Source: JACMOY01 sp038322575
Lineage (GTDB): Bacteria; Actinomycetota; Actinomycetes; Actinomycetales; Angustibacteraceae
Assembly (NCBI GenBank): GCA_038322575.1
Contig: JBBQGB010000067.1
Coordinates: 1 to 16,455, forward strand
DNA: 16,455 nucleotides
Direction: 5' to 3'
Part shown: positions 1 to 8,045 of the stretch, piece after piece
How the letters are laid out: the number at the start of each line of letters is the position of its first letter
How positions within the stretch are numbered: position 1 is the first letter of the stretch
Program-made: the position numbers and the translations under genes
The notes under the pieces: model-generated
The model's input: the letters and a program-made list of their open reading frames with translations, nothing else
What the model was told of the DNA's origin: nothing
Database searches by the model: none

Positions 1-156
1 CGCGATGAACTCGATCGCGCAGCACGCCAAGCCGAAGTTGAAGACCCACAGGCTGTAGCGGCGGCCCCAGTTCAGCACCAGCCGCAACGGGCGCGGCGCC
101 GTCTCGGCGAGCGCTCCGACGCGAGGTGCGGGCAGGTCGACGGGCACGACGTCCAC
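1..156 (-). CDS. nuoB: NADH-quinone oxidoreductase subunit B-like protein (N-terminus, partial)
   Basis: Reading the minus strand from a GTG at 156 gives 52 codons open to the left edge. The fragment contains LRLVLNWGRRYSLW followed by FGLACCAIEF. The aromatic-rich lead-in and the tandem Cys-Cys (residues 45-46) followed by A-I-E are the hallmark of NuoB, the complex I subunit that carries the terminal [4Fe-4S] cluster N2; the remaining cysteines would lie outside the window. In the family it passes electrons to quinone at the membrane arm interface. No other nuo gene is visible here, so whether it belongs to a full nuo operon cannot be judged. A related NiFe-hydrogenase-type small subunit is the main alternative. 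The start is uncertain: a second GTG at 147 lies 7 nt after a TAGGGT box and could be a leaderless start. Confidence 0.75.
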   Translation of the reverse strand, partial: MDVVPVDLPAPRVGALAETAPRPLRLVLNWGRRYSLWVFNFGLACCAIEFIA

Positions 157-160
157 CCTA
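145..160 (-). promoter_or_regulatory. Candidate leaderless -10 box for the NuoB-like gene
   Basis: On the minus strand TAGGGT (160-155) fits the actinobacterial -10 pattern TANNNT. It is followed after 7 nt by a GTG codon (147-145). That spacing would place transcription start at or next to the codon, giving a leaderless mRNA that starts three codons inside the longest frame. No convincing -35 is visible. Confidence 0.25.
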
Positions 161-222
161 GTCTGGCCCGGTTGTGACCTGACGTTCACCTGGGGGAACT
201 GTCGGGAGGACGGCGGGCGGAC

Positions 223-228
223 TACCTT
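223..228 (+). promoter_or_regulatory. Candidate -10 box for leaderless MMPL transcript
   Basis: TACCTT matches the TANNNT -10 consensus and ends 8 nt before the ATG at 237. The only purine-rich Shine-Dalgarno-like string upstream (GGGAGGA, 204-210) is 26 nt from the ATG, too far to serve it, and there is no alternative in-frame start between the two. The layout therefore fits leaderless initiation. The -35 region near 199-205 matches the consensus poorly. Confidence 0.4.
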
Positions 229-236
229 CGCGGGAC

Positions 237-2378
237 ATGGAGTCCTTCGCGCGTGCGGTGCTGCGGCACCGGCTGATCATCGCCCTGGTCTGGCTGGTCC
301 TGCTGGTCGCCGGTGGCGCGGCCGCCGGCCCCGCGGCGGGCCGGCTGACCTTCGACTTCTCGCTGCCCGGGCAGCCCGGCTACGAGACCGAGCAGCAGCT
401 TGTGGCGCAGTTCGGCACCAGCTCCGCCGATACGTTCGTGCCCGTCGTCACCGTCCCGGCCGGTAGCACCGTCGCGCAGCGCCAGGACGACATCGCCGCC
501 GTGTTCTCGGCCGTGCGCACCCAGCTGCCGCAGGCCCGGGTCGTCGACCAGGCCAGCGCGGGCGGTGACAGCCGGTTCGTCACGGACGACGGCCGCAGCA
601 GCTTCGCGCTGGTGCAGGGCGCGGTCCCGGTCGGGTTCGGCCCGGGCCTGGAGACCCGTCTGGGCCCGGTGCTGCAGGCGGCGGCCGCCGAGCGCGGGCT
701 GACCGCGGGGCTCACGTCCTACGGGCTGCTGGCGGCGGGCGGCAACACCGACGGTCCGAGCGTGCTGGTCGAGACGCTGCTCGGCGGGTTGGGGGCCCTC
801 GCGGTCCTGGCCTTCGTGTTCGCGTCCTTCCTGGCGCTGGTGCCGCTGCTGATCGCCGCCGTGTCGATCCTGACGACATTCCTGCTCGTGCTCGGGCTCA
901 CCTACCTGACCGACATCAGCTTCGTCGTCCAGTTCCTGATCGCGCTGGTCGGCCTGGGCGTCGCCATCGACTACTCGCTGCTGCTGGTATCGCGCTGGCG
1001 CGAGGAGCGGGCGCACGGGCGCTCCAACGACGAGGCGGTCGTCGTCGCCGTGCGCACCGCCGGCCACGCCGTCCTCGCGTCCGGCGTGACGGTCGCCATC
1101 AGCCTGCTGGCCCTGCTCGTCGTGCCCGTGCCGTTCCTGCGCAGCATGGGCCTGGGCGGCATGCTCATCCCGCTGGTGAGCGTCGCCGTGGTGCTGACCC
1201 TGCTGCCGGCACTGCTGTCGCGGATCGGGCCGCGCGTGGACTGGCCGCGGATCCGCCACGACGACGTCGCCGCTCGCGGGTGGTCGGCGTGGGCCCGGTT
1301 GATCGTGCACCGCCGGTGGGTCGCCGCGGGGGTCGCCCTGGCGGCGCTGGCGCTGCTGATCGCCCCCGTGTTCGCGCTGAAGATCGGCCAGGCGGGCACG
1401 ACCTCGTTGTCCCGCAGCGGTCCTGCGTTCGAAGCCGCCCAGCTGCTCGAGCGCGGCGGCGTCGGCACCGGGGTGCTGACGCCGATCGAGGTGCTGGTGC
1501 CGCAGGCGCAGGCGGACGCTGCGGTGAGCGCTGCCCGGCAGGTGCCCGGCGTCCGCACCGCCGCGAACGGCGGCACCCGGGGCGGCCAGACCGTCGTCGA
1601 CGTCCTGCCCGTCCGCGAGACCGTCGACAGCGCCTCCAACGCCGTCGTGGACGACGTCCGCGTCGCCGTCGAGCAGGCCACTGACGGGACGGTGGGCGTC
1701 GCGGGCACGGGCGCGGGGGTGCAGGACTACTTCCACGCGGTCTACGACAACTTCCCCTACGTCCTCGCGCTGATCGCCGTCATCACCTTCGCGCTGCTGG
1801 TGCGCACCTTCCGCTCGCTGCTGCTGCCCATCAAGGCCGTGCTGCTCAACCTGATCTCGCTCGCGGCGGTGTTCGGGGCGGTCGTGTTCTTCTGGCAGCA
1901 GGGCCACGGGTCGGACGCCGTGTTCGGCGTCTCGCCCACCGGCGCGATCACCTTCTGGCTGCCCGTGATCATCTTCGCGTTCCTGTTCGGGCTCTCGATG
2001 GACTACGAGGTCTTCATCCTGGCCCGGATGCGTGAGGAGTACGACGACACCGGCTCGACCGAGCAGGCCGTCGTGACCGGCCTGGGTCGCACCGGGCGGC
2101 TGGTCACCTCGGCGGCGCTGATCCTGTTCTTCTCCTTCGCCGCGCTGGCGTCGGCGCCGGGCACCGACATCAAGGTGCTCGGCACGGCACTGGGCGCGGG
2201 GATCCTGATCGACGCCACCCTGGTCCGCGCGCTGCTCGTGCCGGCGCTGGTGAGCCTGTTCGGGCGCTGGAACTGGTGGCTGCCCCCGGGCCTGGCCCGG
2301 GTGCTGCGGGTGCAGCCCTCGCCGGTCGCCCCCGCCGGGTCCGAGACCAAGCTGGACCCCCGCCCGGTGCGCGTCTGA
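237..2378 (+). CDS. MMPL family (RND superfamily) transporter
   Basis: This 713-residue integral membrane protein has the MMPL/RND architecture. An N-terminal TM segment (about residues 13-31) is followed by an extracytoplasmic domain, a first TM bundle (about 178-330), a second extracytoplasmic domain (about 385-500) and a second TM bundle (about 505-685). The paired Asp-Tyr motifs expected in the proton-relay helices are present: AIDYSLLLVSRWREE around D245-Y246 and SMDYEVFILARMREEY around D589-Y590. MmpL-type proteins export lipids or small molecules, or give drug tolerance, using the proton gradient; the substrate cannot be told from sequence. Length is normal for the short actinobacterial class. 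The gene is monocistronic, divergent from the NuoB-like gene and separated from the next operon by 217 nt. The ATG at 237 appears leaderless. Confidence 0.93.
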   Translation: MESFARAVLRHRLIIALVWLVLLVAGGAAAGPAAGRLTFDFSLPGQPGYETEQQLVAQFGTSSADTFVPVVTVPAGSTVAQRQDDIAAVFSAVRTQLPQARVVDQASAGGDSRFVTDDGRSSFALVQGAVPVGFGPGLETRLGPVLQAAAAERGLTAGLTSYGLLAAGGNTDGPSVLVETLLGGLGALAVLAFVFASFLALVPLLIAAVSILTTFLLVLGLTYLTDISFVVQFLIALVGLGVAIDYSLLLVSRWREERAHGRSNDEAVVVAVRTAGHAVLASGVTVAISLLALLVVPVPFLRSMGLGGMLIPLVSVAVVLTLLPALLSRIGPRVDWPRIRHDDVAARGWSAWARLIVHRRWVAAGVALAALALLIAPVFALKIGQAGTTSLSRSGPAFEAAQLLERGGVGTGVLTPIEVLVPQAQADAAVSAARQVPGVRTAANGGTRGGQTVVDVLPVRETVDSASNAVVDDVRVAVEQATDGTVGVAGTGAGVQDYFHAVYDNFPYVLALIAVITFALLVRTFRSLLLPIKAVLLNLISLAAVFGAVVFFWQQGHGSDAVFGVSPTGAITFWLPVIIFAFLFGLSMDYEVFILARMREEYDDTGSTEQAVVTGLGRTGRLVTSAALILFFSFAALASAPGTDIKVLGTALGAGILIDATLVRALLVPALVSLFGRWNWWLPPGLARVLRVQPSPVAPAGSETKLDPRPVRV

Positions 2379-2595
2379 CCCGGGCCGCGCGGCGCGAGCC
2401 GCAATACCGACAGGCGCGATCTCGGGCGAGCGGCCGGACCCGTGCTCAGCGTCCGGCGCCCGAGCCCGTTGCGCCTGTTGGTGCGGCGGTGCGCAAGCGC
2501 TCCCGCGGCGTGCAGGGAACCGCGTATGTTGACGGAACGTCCATGAGGCGAGGACGCCGTCGACCTGGACGGCGCCCGCGAGGAGGGGCCACCAC
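2379..2595 (+). promoter_or_regulatory. Leader and promoter region of the telA-FHA operon
   Basis: This 217-nt non-coding stretch separates the MMPL gene from the ten-gene operon. It holds TATGTT (2525-2530), a TANNNT-type -10 candidate that would give a 5' leader of about 60 nt, and two GGAAC strings (2516-2520, 2534-2538) of the kind seen in ECF sigma -35 elements, though no well-spaced ECF -10 follows either. A 10-nt palindrome GCCGCGCGGC (2384-2393) follows the MMPL stop but has no loop or T-tract. The presence of a promoter is likely because a long operon begins here; the exact box is uncertain. Confidence 0.35.
2581..2586 (+). promoter_or_regulatory. Strong ribosome binding site for the TelA-family gene
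   Basis: AGGAGG, followed by further G residues, lies 9 nt before the GTG at 2596. It is one of the best Shine-Dalgarno sequences in the window and fixes the GTG as the start of the operon's first gene. Confidence 0.7.
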
Positions 2596-3849
2596 GTGAG
2601 CGACGTCCAGCCACCCGCCGGCGCGGTCGAGGCGCTGCAACCCCCCGGGCCGGTCGAGTCCGTGCTCGCGCTGTCCGCTCCCCCACCGGTGTCCGCCGTC
2701 GCCGTGACCGCCGCCCCGCGGATGGCCCCGGCGGTCGACCCCGCCGCGCTGCCCGCCCTAGACGCGCGGGTCGACGACTTCCTATCCGCACTGATGAAGG
2801 CGGCCCCGAGCTCGCCTGACTTCGCGGCCAAGGCCGGCGACGTCCGCTCGATGGGCGACACCGACATCCGGCACGCCGCCGAGAGCTCGAACCGGCTGCT
2901 GTCCTCGCCGGTGCGCGCCCTCACCGAGGGCGGCCTGGCGTCCGGCTCGCGGGTCGGCACGACCCTCGTCGAGCTGCGCCGCACCGTCGAGGACCTCGAC
3001 CCCTCGGGCGCCCAGGGCACCCGCAAGCTCTTGGGCATGCTGCCCTTCGGCGACAAGATCAACGACTACTTCCGCAAGTACCAGAGCGCCCAGAGCCACC
3101 TGGACGCGATCCTGCACGCCCTGCGCGACGGCCAGGACGAGCTACGCAAGGACAACGCGGCCCTGAACCTGGAGAAGGGCGAGCTGTGGGCGGCGATGGC
3201 CCGGCTCAACCAGTACGTGTACGTCGCCGAGCGGCTGGACGCGCGGCTGGCCGCCCACGTCGCCGAGCTCGAGGCCACCGACCCCGACCGGGCGCGGGCG
3301 ATGCGCGACGACGTCCAGTTCTACGTGCGCCAGAAGCACCAGGACCTGCTCACCCAGCTGGCTGTGTCGATCCAGAACTACCTGGCGATCGACGTCGTCA
3401 TCAAGAACAACCTCGAGCTGGTCAAGGGCGTCGACCGCGCGTCGACGACGACGGTGTCGGCGCTGCGGACGGCGGTCATCGTGGCCCAGGCGCTGGGAAA
3501 CCAGAAGCTGGTGCTCGACCAGATCACTGCTCTGAACACGACGACCTCGACGATGATCGAGCGCACGTCGGCGATGCTCAAGGACAACTCGGTGCGCATC
3601 CAGCAGCAGGCGGCCGAGGCGACAATCGGGCTGCCGCAGCTGCAGGCCGCCTTCGCCAACATCTACGCCACGATGGACGCCATCGACACGTTCAAGGTGC
3701 AGGCGCTCGACACCATGGCCGCCACGATCGGCTCGCTCGAGACCGAGGTCGGCAAGTCGCGCAGCTACCTCGACCGGGTGCAGCAGCAGGACCAGCGCCT
3801 CGCGGGCGGCTCGCTCGACCTCGGCGACGCCGCGCGCCTGGGTCGCTGA
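2596..3849 (+). CDS. telA: TelA-family (toxic anion resistance) protein
   Basis: The 417-residue product has a Pro/Ala-rich, poorly ordered N-terminus (about 1-55), then a long all-helical body typical of the TelA family (Pfam PF05816). Recognisable conserved blocks include FGDKINDYFRKYQSAQSHLD, the block around DELRKDNAALNLEKGELW, RDDVQFYVRQKHQDLLTQLA, the NNLELVKGVDRASTTT/SALRTAVIVAQAL block and a near-C-terminal NIYATMDAIDTFK. No signal peptide or TM segment is seen, so it should be cytoplasmic. TelA proteins were first tied to tellurite tolerance, but their biochemical role is unclear and they recur in Ter-type stress and signalling neighbourhoods with kinases, phosphatases and VWA proteins, as here. 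It is the first gene of the operon, translated from GTG with a strong ribosome binding site, and is followed 20 nt later by a small partner gene. Confidence 0.92.
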   Translation: MSDVQPPAGAVEALQPPGPVESVLALSAPPPVSAVAVTAAPRMAPAVDPAALPALDARVDDFLSALMKAAPSSPDFAAKAGDVRSMGDTDIRHAAESSNRLLSSPVRALTEGGLASGSRVGTTLVELRRTVEDLDPSGAQGTRKLLGMLPFGDKINDYFRKYQSAQSHLDAILHALRDGQDELRKDNAALNLEKGELWAAMARLNQYVYVAERLDARLAAHVAELEATDPDRARAMRDDVQFYVRQKHQDLLTQLAVSIQNYLAIDVVIKNNLELVKGVDRASTTTVSALRTAVIVAQALGNQKLVLDQITALNTTTSTMIERTSAMLKDNSVRIQQQAAEATIGLPQLQAAFANIYATMDAIDTFKVQALDTMAATIGSLETEVGKSRSYLDRVQQQDQRLAGGSLDLGDAARLGR

Positions 3850-3869
3850 CCGCGACGACGAGAGCACCG

Positions 3870-4439
3870 ATGGCGTCACTGGCCGACCTGCTCGCCCGCG
3901 TCACGGGACGCCCCCGCACGCCCGAGCCGCCCCGGCTCGTGCTGCCGCCCGTGCCCACCGGCCCCGACCTGCTGGCCGCCGTCGACCGGGTCGAGACGCT
4001 GGTGGCCGACGCGGCCGTGCCCGCCGCCGTCGCCTCGCGGGTGGCGCGGGTCACCGACGTCGTGCGGCAGACCATTCCCCGGCTCGACCGGCTCGGCGCC
4101 GGCAGTGCGCAGGCCTACTCGGTGATGGCCACCGCCACCGACTACCTGCCCGAGGCGGTCGGCGGCTACCTGCGGCTGCCCCGCGACTGGGCCAACAGCC
4201 GGCCGGTCGACAACGGGCGCACCTCGCTGATGGTGCTGGTCGACCAGCTCGACCTGCTCGCCCGCACGATGGACCAGGTGTTCGACGCCGTGAACCGCTC
4301 GGACGCCGCCGCCCTGGTGGCGCACGGCCGGTTCCTCGCCGAGAAGTTCGGCACCGGGTCGACCGGCGGCGCCCTCGACGTCGGCCAGATCCTGCCGCCA
4401 CCCCAACCGACCCCGCCCCCCGCGGAGCCGGCACCGTGA
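3870..4439 (+). CDS. Small conserved protein of the TelA/PknG operon, function unknown
   Basis: This is a 189-residue soluble protein with no signal peptide or TM segment. After a Pro-rich head (about 16-30), residues about 31-160 are predicted helical and contain ATDYLPEAVGGYLRLPRDWA and a downstream LMVLVDQLDLLARTMDQVFD segment. The tail (about 170-189) is Pro/Ala-rich. The YLPEAVGGYLRLP stretch recalls the C-terminal part of XpaC-like proteins, which often accompany TelA in other bacteria, so it may be the functional counterpart of XpaC here. That is inference from a short resemblance plus position. The ATG at 3870 has a weak GAGAG element just upstream. Its TGA overlaps the GTG of the AAA+ gene, implying coupled translation. 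Confidence 0.82.
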   Translation: MASLADLLARVTGRPRTPEPPRLVLPPVPTGPDLLAAVDRVETLVADAAVPAAVASRVARVTDVVRQTIPRLDRLGAGSAQAYSVMATATDYLPEAVGGYLRLPRDWANSRPVDNGRTSLMVLVDQLDLLARTMDQVFDAVNRSDAAALVAHGRFLAEKFGTGSTGGALDVGQILPPPQPTPPPAEPAP

Positions 4440-5794
4440 GCGCCGGGCCGGTGACCCGCACCGGTCAGCCGCCCGTCGCGCTCGGCGCTGCGCTGGACGC
4501 GCTGGCGGACGTCGGCACCGCGGCGGGGCTGACCGAGGCCGACGTGCGCGCCGAGGGGGCGGCGCTGGCCGCGGCCGTCGCCGAGTCCGCACCCGGCGCA
4601 GCCGCCGACTGGGCCAGGCAGCTGGGCGCCCAGACCGGCGACTTCTTCGACGCCGCCAGCCGCGGCCGCCGCTGGCGGGCCGCGCCCACCCGGCTGCTCG
4701 ACGACCTGCTGGCCGCCGGCTCGACGCACGCGGGGCCGTACGCCGCGGCGCTGGCCGAGGTGACGTCCGCGGCCTGCGGGCTGGGTGAGCCGACGATGCG
4801 GGTGATCGGCAACGCCTCGGTCGCGGCGGCCGCCCAGCTGGCCGCCGTCCGGCCCGCCGTCCGCCCCGACCTGGGTGCCGGCGTCCGGCCCGACCTGCGT
4901 GCCGTGACGTCACCGCCGGCATCGCAGCCGGCCACCGCGGCACCGACAGCGTCGCCCGCACCGGCACCGTCCCCGCCCGCTCGGTCGGTCGACGAGCTGC
5001 TGGCCGAGCTGGACGCGCTCGTCGGCCTGACCGGCGTCAAGCGCGAGGTGCACCGGCAGGCCGCGCTGCTGCGGGTGCAAAAGCTGCGTGACGAGCAGGG
5101 CCTGCGCAACCCGACCATCTCGCGGCACCTGGTGTTCACCGGCAACCCGGGCACGGGCAAGACCACCGTCGCGCGGCTGGTGGCGGGGATCTACGCGGCG
5201 CTGGGGCTGCTGACCAAGGGTCACCTGGTCGAGGTCGACCGGTCCGAGCTGGTCGCGGGCTACCTCGGCCAGACCGCGGTCAAGACCTCCGAGGTGGTCG
5301 GCAGCGCCCTGGCCGGCGTGCTGTTCATCGACGAGGCGTACAGCCTGGCCGGTGACCAGTACGGCGCCGAGGCGGTCGACACGCTGGTCAAGGAGATGGA
5401 GGACCACCGCGACGACCTGGTCGTCATCGTGGCCGGCTACCCCGGGCCGATGGGCGGGTTCATCGACACCAACCCGGGCCTGGCCAGCCGGTTCCGCACC
5501 ACGGTGACGTTCGAGGACTACACCGACGACGAGCTCACCGACATCTTCGACCGGCTGGCCCGCGGCGCCGACTTCGAGCCCGACCCCGACTGCCTGCGCC
5601 GGTTCCGCGAGCTGCTCGACGCCACTCCCCGCGACACCGGGTTCGGCAACGGCCGGTACGCCCGCAACGTGCTGGAGTCCGCGATCGGACGGCTGGCCTG
5701 GCGGCTGCGGGACGTCGACGCGCCGACCCGCGACCAGCTGCGCGTCCTGCTGCCGGTCGACCTGGACGACACCACCTCGGGAGCGCACCCGTGA
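4436..5794 (+). CDS. AAA+ ATPase of the CbbX/SpoVK (EccA-like) type
   Basis: The 452-residue product has an Ala-rich helical N-terminal domain (about 1-145), a Pro/Ala linker (about 155-182) and a C-terminal AAA+ module (about 183-440). Visible motifs are Walker A GNPGTGKTT (G236-T244, K242), Walker B LFIDEAYSLA (D299, E300) and an arginine-finger/sensor region SRFRTTV (R352, R354). The LVGLTGVKREV lead-in and the pore-loop-like VAGYLGQTA segment are typical of the CbbX/SpoVK clade, whose hexamers remodel protein substrates. There is no RuBisCO gene and no ESX gene nearby, so neither the CbbX nor the EccA role is supported. Remodelling of a signalling complex built from its operon partners is an inference. 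Its GTG start overlaps the upstream stop and its TGA overlaps the next GTG. Confidence 0.92.
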   Translation: MSAGPVTRTGQPPVALGAALDALADVGTAAGLTEADVRAEGAALAAAVAESAPGAAADWARQLGAQTGDFFDAASRGRRWRAAPTRLLDDLLAAGSTHAGPYAAALAEVTSAACGLGEPTMRVIGNASVAAAAQLAAVRPAVRPDLGAGVRPDLRAVTSPPASQPATAAPTASPAPAPSPPARSVDELLAELDALVGLTGVKREVHRQAALLRVQKLRDEQGLRNPTISRHLVFTGNPGTGKTTVARLVAGIYAALGLLTKGHLVEVDRSELVAGYLGQTAVKTSEVVGSALAGVLFIDEAYSLAGDQYGAEAVDTLVKEMEDHRDDLVVIVAGYPGPMGGFIDTNPGLASRFRTTVTFEDYTDDELTDIFDRLARGADFEPDPDCLRRFRELLDATPRDTGFGNGRYARNVLESAIGRLAWRLRDVDAPTRDQLRVLLPVDLDDTTSGAHP

Positions 5795-7092
5795 CCGCCA
5801 TCGCCACCGCACCGCCCGTCGCGGTCACGACGCCCGCCGACCGGCTGCGCGCCCGGGCGCAGCGGGTGCGCCGCGGCGCCCGTGGCACGCCGGGCCGGAT
5901 GCGCCTGGTGTCGGCCGGCCTGGTCGTCGTCGGACTGCTCGTCGGCCTGGCCGCCACCACCTCGCTGCAGGCCGCGGACGGCGCGCTCACCCGGGCCGAC
6001 GCCAACGCCCGCCAGCTGGTGCGGCTGCAGCTGATCCAGACCAGCCTGGTCAACGCGGACGCCGACGCCACGAACGCGTTCCTGGTCGGCGGCCTCGAGC
6101 CGGTGGCCCAGCGCCGCGACTACGACCTCGCGATCGAGCGGGCCCTGGCGCAGCTGGCGTTCGCCGCGCGAGCCCAGCCGGCGGACGGCGAGGCGCTGGC
6201 CGCGCTCAACACCGCCGTCGAGCGCTACACCAGCGGGGTCCAGCAGGCTCGCGCCGCGAACCGCCAGGGTCTGCCGCTGGGGGCCCAGTACCTGCGCGAG
6301 GCCGGCGCCGACCTGCGGTCGACCGCGCTGCCGCTGCTCGAGGCGCTCACCAGCGCCAACGCCGAGCGGGTGCAGACCGAGTTCGCCGGGGCACGACGCG
6401 CACGGGTGCTGCTCGCCGTGGCCGGGGTGCTCGGGCTGGCGCTGGTCCTGGCCGCACTGGCGTGGCTGGCCCGGCTGACCCACCGCTACGTCAACGTGCC
6501 GCTGGCCACCGCCGGCGCCGTCGTCCTGGTCGTGCTGGTCGTCGGCGTCGTCGTGCTGACGTCGGTCGCCGCGGCCGTGGCGCAGGTGCGCGACGGCCCG
6601 TACGCGCAGGCGCGCGCCCTGGCTCAGGCCCGGGTCGCGGCGTTCGACGCCAAGGCCAACGAGAGCCTGACGCTGGTCTCGCGCGGGTCGGGCGCGGCGT
6701 TCGAGACGGCGTGGAAGGCCTCGGCCGCAACGACCACGTCGGCCCTGGACCGCGCGGTCGCAGCCGGCGCGGACCCCACCGACCTGGTGTCCGGGTGGCA
6801 GGCGTACTCCGGCCTGCACAACGCGATCCGCGGGCTCGACGACGGCGGTGGGTGGGACGCGGCGGTCGCTGCAGCGACCACCCGCGATGCCGGCAGCGCC
6901 AACGCGACGTTCACCGCCTTCGACACCCGCTCGGCGCGGTCGCTGGACGACGCCGGCCGCGCGACGTCGTCCGGGCTGGACGGCGCACGCCGGGGTCTGG
7001 CGGTCGCCGGCTGGCTCAGCCTGCTGCTGGGCGTGCTGACCGCCGCCCTGGCCTGGTGGGGCCTGGCCCAGCGGATCGAGGAGTACCGGTGA
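5791..7092 (+). CDS. glnX: GlnX-like four-TM sensor/receptor protein
   Basis: The 433-residue membrane protein has four predicted TM helices (about 38-57, 206-227, 238-262 and 402-425). The order is short cytoplasmic N-terminus, first helical extracytoplasmic domain (about 58-205), tight hairpin, second extracytoplasmic domain (about 263-400) and a very short cytoplasmic C-terminus. The layout, length and position directly before glnH and near pknG match mycobacterial GlnX (Rv0412c type), which relays a GlnH-bound amino-acid signal across the membrane to PknG. The extracellular domains are rich in long Ala/Arg helices resembling four-helix-bundle sensor modules. No HAMP, kinase or cyclase domain follows, so it must signal through protein contacts. 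Both ends overlap their neighbours by 4 nt. Assignment rests on architecture and context more than on strong sequence motifs. Confidence 0.85.
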   Translation: MTAIATAPPVAVTTPADRLRARAQRVRRGARGTPGRMRLVSAGLVVVGLLVGLAATTSLQAADGALTRADANARQLVRLQLIQTSLVNADADATNAFLVGGLEPVAQRRDYDLAIERALAQLAFAARAQPADGEALAALNTAVERYTSGVQQARAANRQGLPLGAQYLREAGADLRSTALPLLEALTSANAERVQTEFAGARRARVLLAVAGVLGLALVLAALAWLARLTHRYVNVPLATAGAVVLVVLVVGVVVLTSVAAAVAQVRDGPYAQARALAQARVAAFDAKANESLTLVSRGSGAAFETAWKASAATTTSALDRAVAAGADPTDLVSGWQAYSGLHNAIRGLDDGGGWDAAVAAATTRDAGSANATFTAFDTRSARSLDDAGRATSSGLDGARRGLAVAGWLSLLLGVLTAALAWWGLAQRIEEYR

Positions 7093-8045
7093 GCCGCCCC
7101 TGGCGCGGCGCCCTGCTGGTCGTGGCCGCCCTCGTGCTCGGCGGCTGCTCGGGCTCGGCGTACGCGCCCACCGCACTGCCCAAGCCCACCCCCGCAGCGA
7201 CCAGCCCGGCACCGGCGCCCAGCCCCTCGACGTCCGCGCCGGCCTGCGGCAACCCGCTGGCGTCGTACGCACCCCTTCCCGGGCCGCCCGAGGTGCCGGC
7301 GGGATCGACGATGGCCACGATCCGTGACCGCGGACGCCTGGTCGTGGGGGTGTCGGCCGACAGCCTGCTGCTGGGGGCACGCAACCCGCTGACCGGCCGG
7401 ATCGAGGGCTTCGACATCGACCTGGCCCGCCTGGTGGCCGAGGCGATCCTGGGCGATCCCGACAGGATCGAGCTCAAGGTGGTGACCGCGGCCCAGCGCA
7501 TCCCGTCGCTGCAGGCCGGCACCGTCGACCTGATCGCCCGCAACATGACGATCACCTGCGCCCGCTGGCAGCAGATCGCGTTCTCGGCCGAGTACTACCG
7601 CTCGGGCCAGAAGCTGTTGGTGCCCAAGGGTTCTCGGGCGCGCTCGCTCGACGACCTCAAGGGCCAAAAGGTGTGTGCGCCGACCGGGTCGACCAGCCTG
7701 GACCAGCTGCGCAAGTACCCGGACGTCGTCGCGGTGCCCGCCGACACCCACACCGGCTGCCTGGTGAAGTTCCAGGAGGGTCAGGTGGACGCGATCACCG
7801 GCGACGACACGGTGCTGGCCGGGCTGGCGGCGCAGGACCCGTACGCGCAGGTGGTCGGCACGGCGTTCACCGCCGAGCCGTACGGGCTGGGCGTCAACGC
7901 GAAGAACGTCGACCTGGTGCGGTTCGTCAACGGGGTGCTCGCGCGCGCCAAGGCCGACGGCCGCTGGACCGCGGCCTACGACCGCTGGCTCGCCGGCGCC
8001 CTCGGCCGCGCACCCACCCCGCCCGCACCGGTGTACGGCCGATGA
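7089..8045 (+). CDS. glnH: GlnH-like amino-acid-binding lipoprotein (SBP family 3)
   Basis: The 318-residue product starts with a lipoprotein signal: Arg-containing N-region, hydrophobic core and lipobox LVLGGC with the lipidated Cys at residue 20. A Pro/Ser/Ala linker follows (about 25-55), then a periplasmic-binding fold of the SBP_bac_3 type. Typical blocks are IRDRGRLVVGVSADSLLLG, GRIEGFDIDLARLVAEAILG, a RIPSLQAGTVDLIARNMTIT block and the domain-2 segment LVKFQEGQVDAITGDDTVLA. Family members bind glutamate, aspartate or glutamine. With no ABC permease or ATPase gene beside it, and with glnX and pknG in the same operon, it most likely acts as an extracellular ligand sensor, as GlnH (Rv0411c) does in mycobacteria. 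The GTG at 7089 overlaps the glnX stop and gives the complete signal sequence. Confidence 0.93.
   Translation: MSRPWRGALLVVAALVLGGCSGSAYAPTALPKPTPAATSPAPAPSPSTSAPACGNPLASYAPLPGPPEVPAGSTMATIRDRGRLVVGVSADSLLLGARNPLTGRIEGFDIDLARLVAEAILGDPDRIELKVVTAAQRIPSLQAGTVDLIARNMTITCARWQQIAFSAEYYRSGQKLLVPKGSRARSLDDLKGQKVCAPTGSTSLDQLRKYPDVVAVPADTHTGCLVKFQEGQVDAITGDDTVLAGLAAQDPYAQVVGTAFTAEPYGLGVNAKNVDLVRFVNGVLARAKADGRWTAAYDRWLAGALGRAPTPPAPVYGR

Noticed and set aside
204..210. GGGAGGA as the Shine-Dalgarno of the MMPL gene
   Set aside because: It is 26 nt from the only usable ATG, and there is no in-frame start codon nearer to it.
2384..2393. Palindrome GCCGCGCGGC as a terminator for the MMPL gene
   Set aside because: It has no loop room or T-tract, and such short GC palindromes are expected by chance at this GC content.
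222..3062. Very long minus-strand open frame (946 codons) opposite the MMPL and telA genes
   Set aside because: It lies antisense to two clear conserved proteins, is dominated by Arg/Gln/Asp/His low-complexity translation typical of the complement of GC3-rich coding sequence, and shows no domain.
2596..4439. A tellurite-resistance locus
   Set aside because: Apart from the TelA family name there is no TerB, TerC, TerD or TehB-type gene; the context is amino-acid sensing and phosphorylation.
4436..5794. Calling the AAA+ protein a RuBisCO activase (CbbX) or an ESX component (EccA)
   Set aside because: No RuBisCO, Calvin-cycle or type VII secretion gene is nearby; only the AAA+ clade can be supported.
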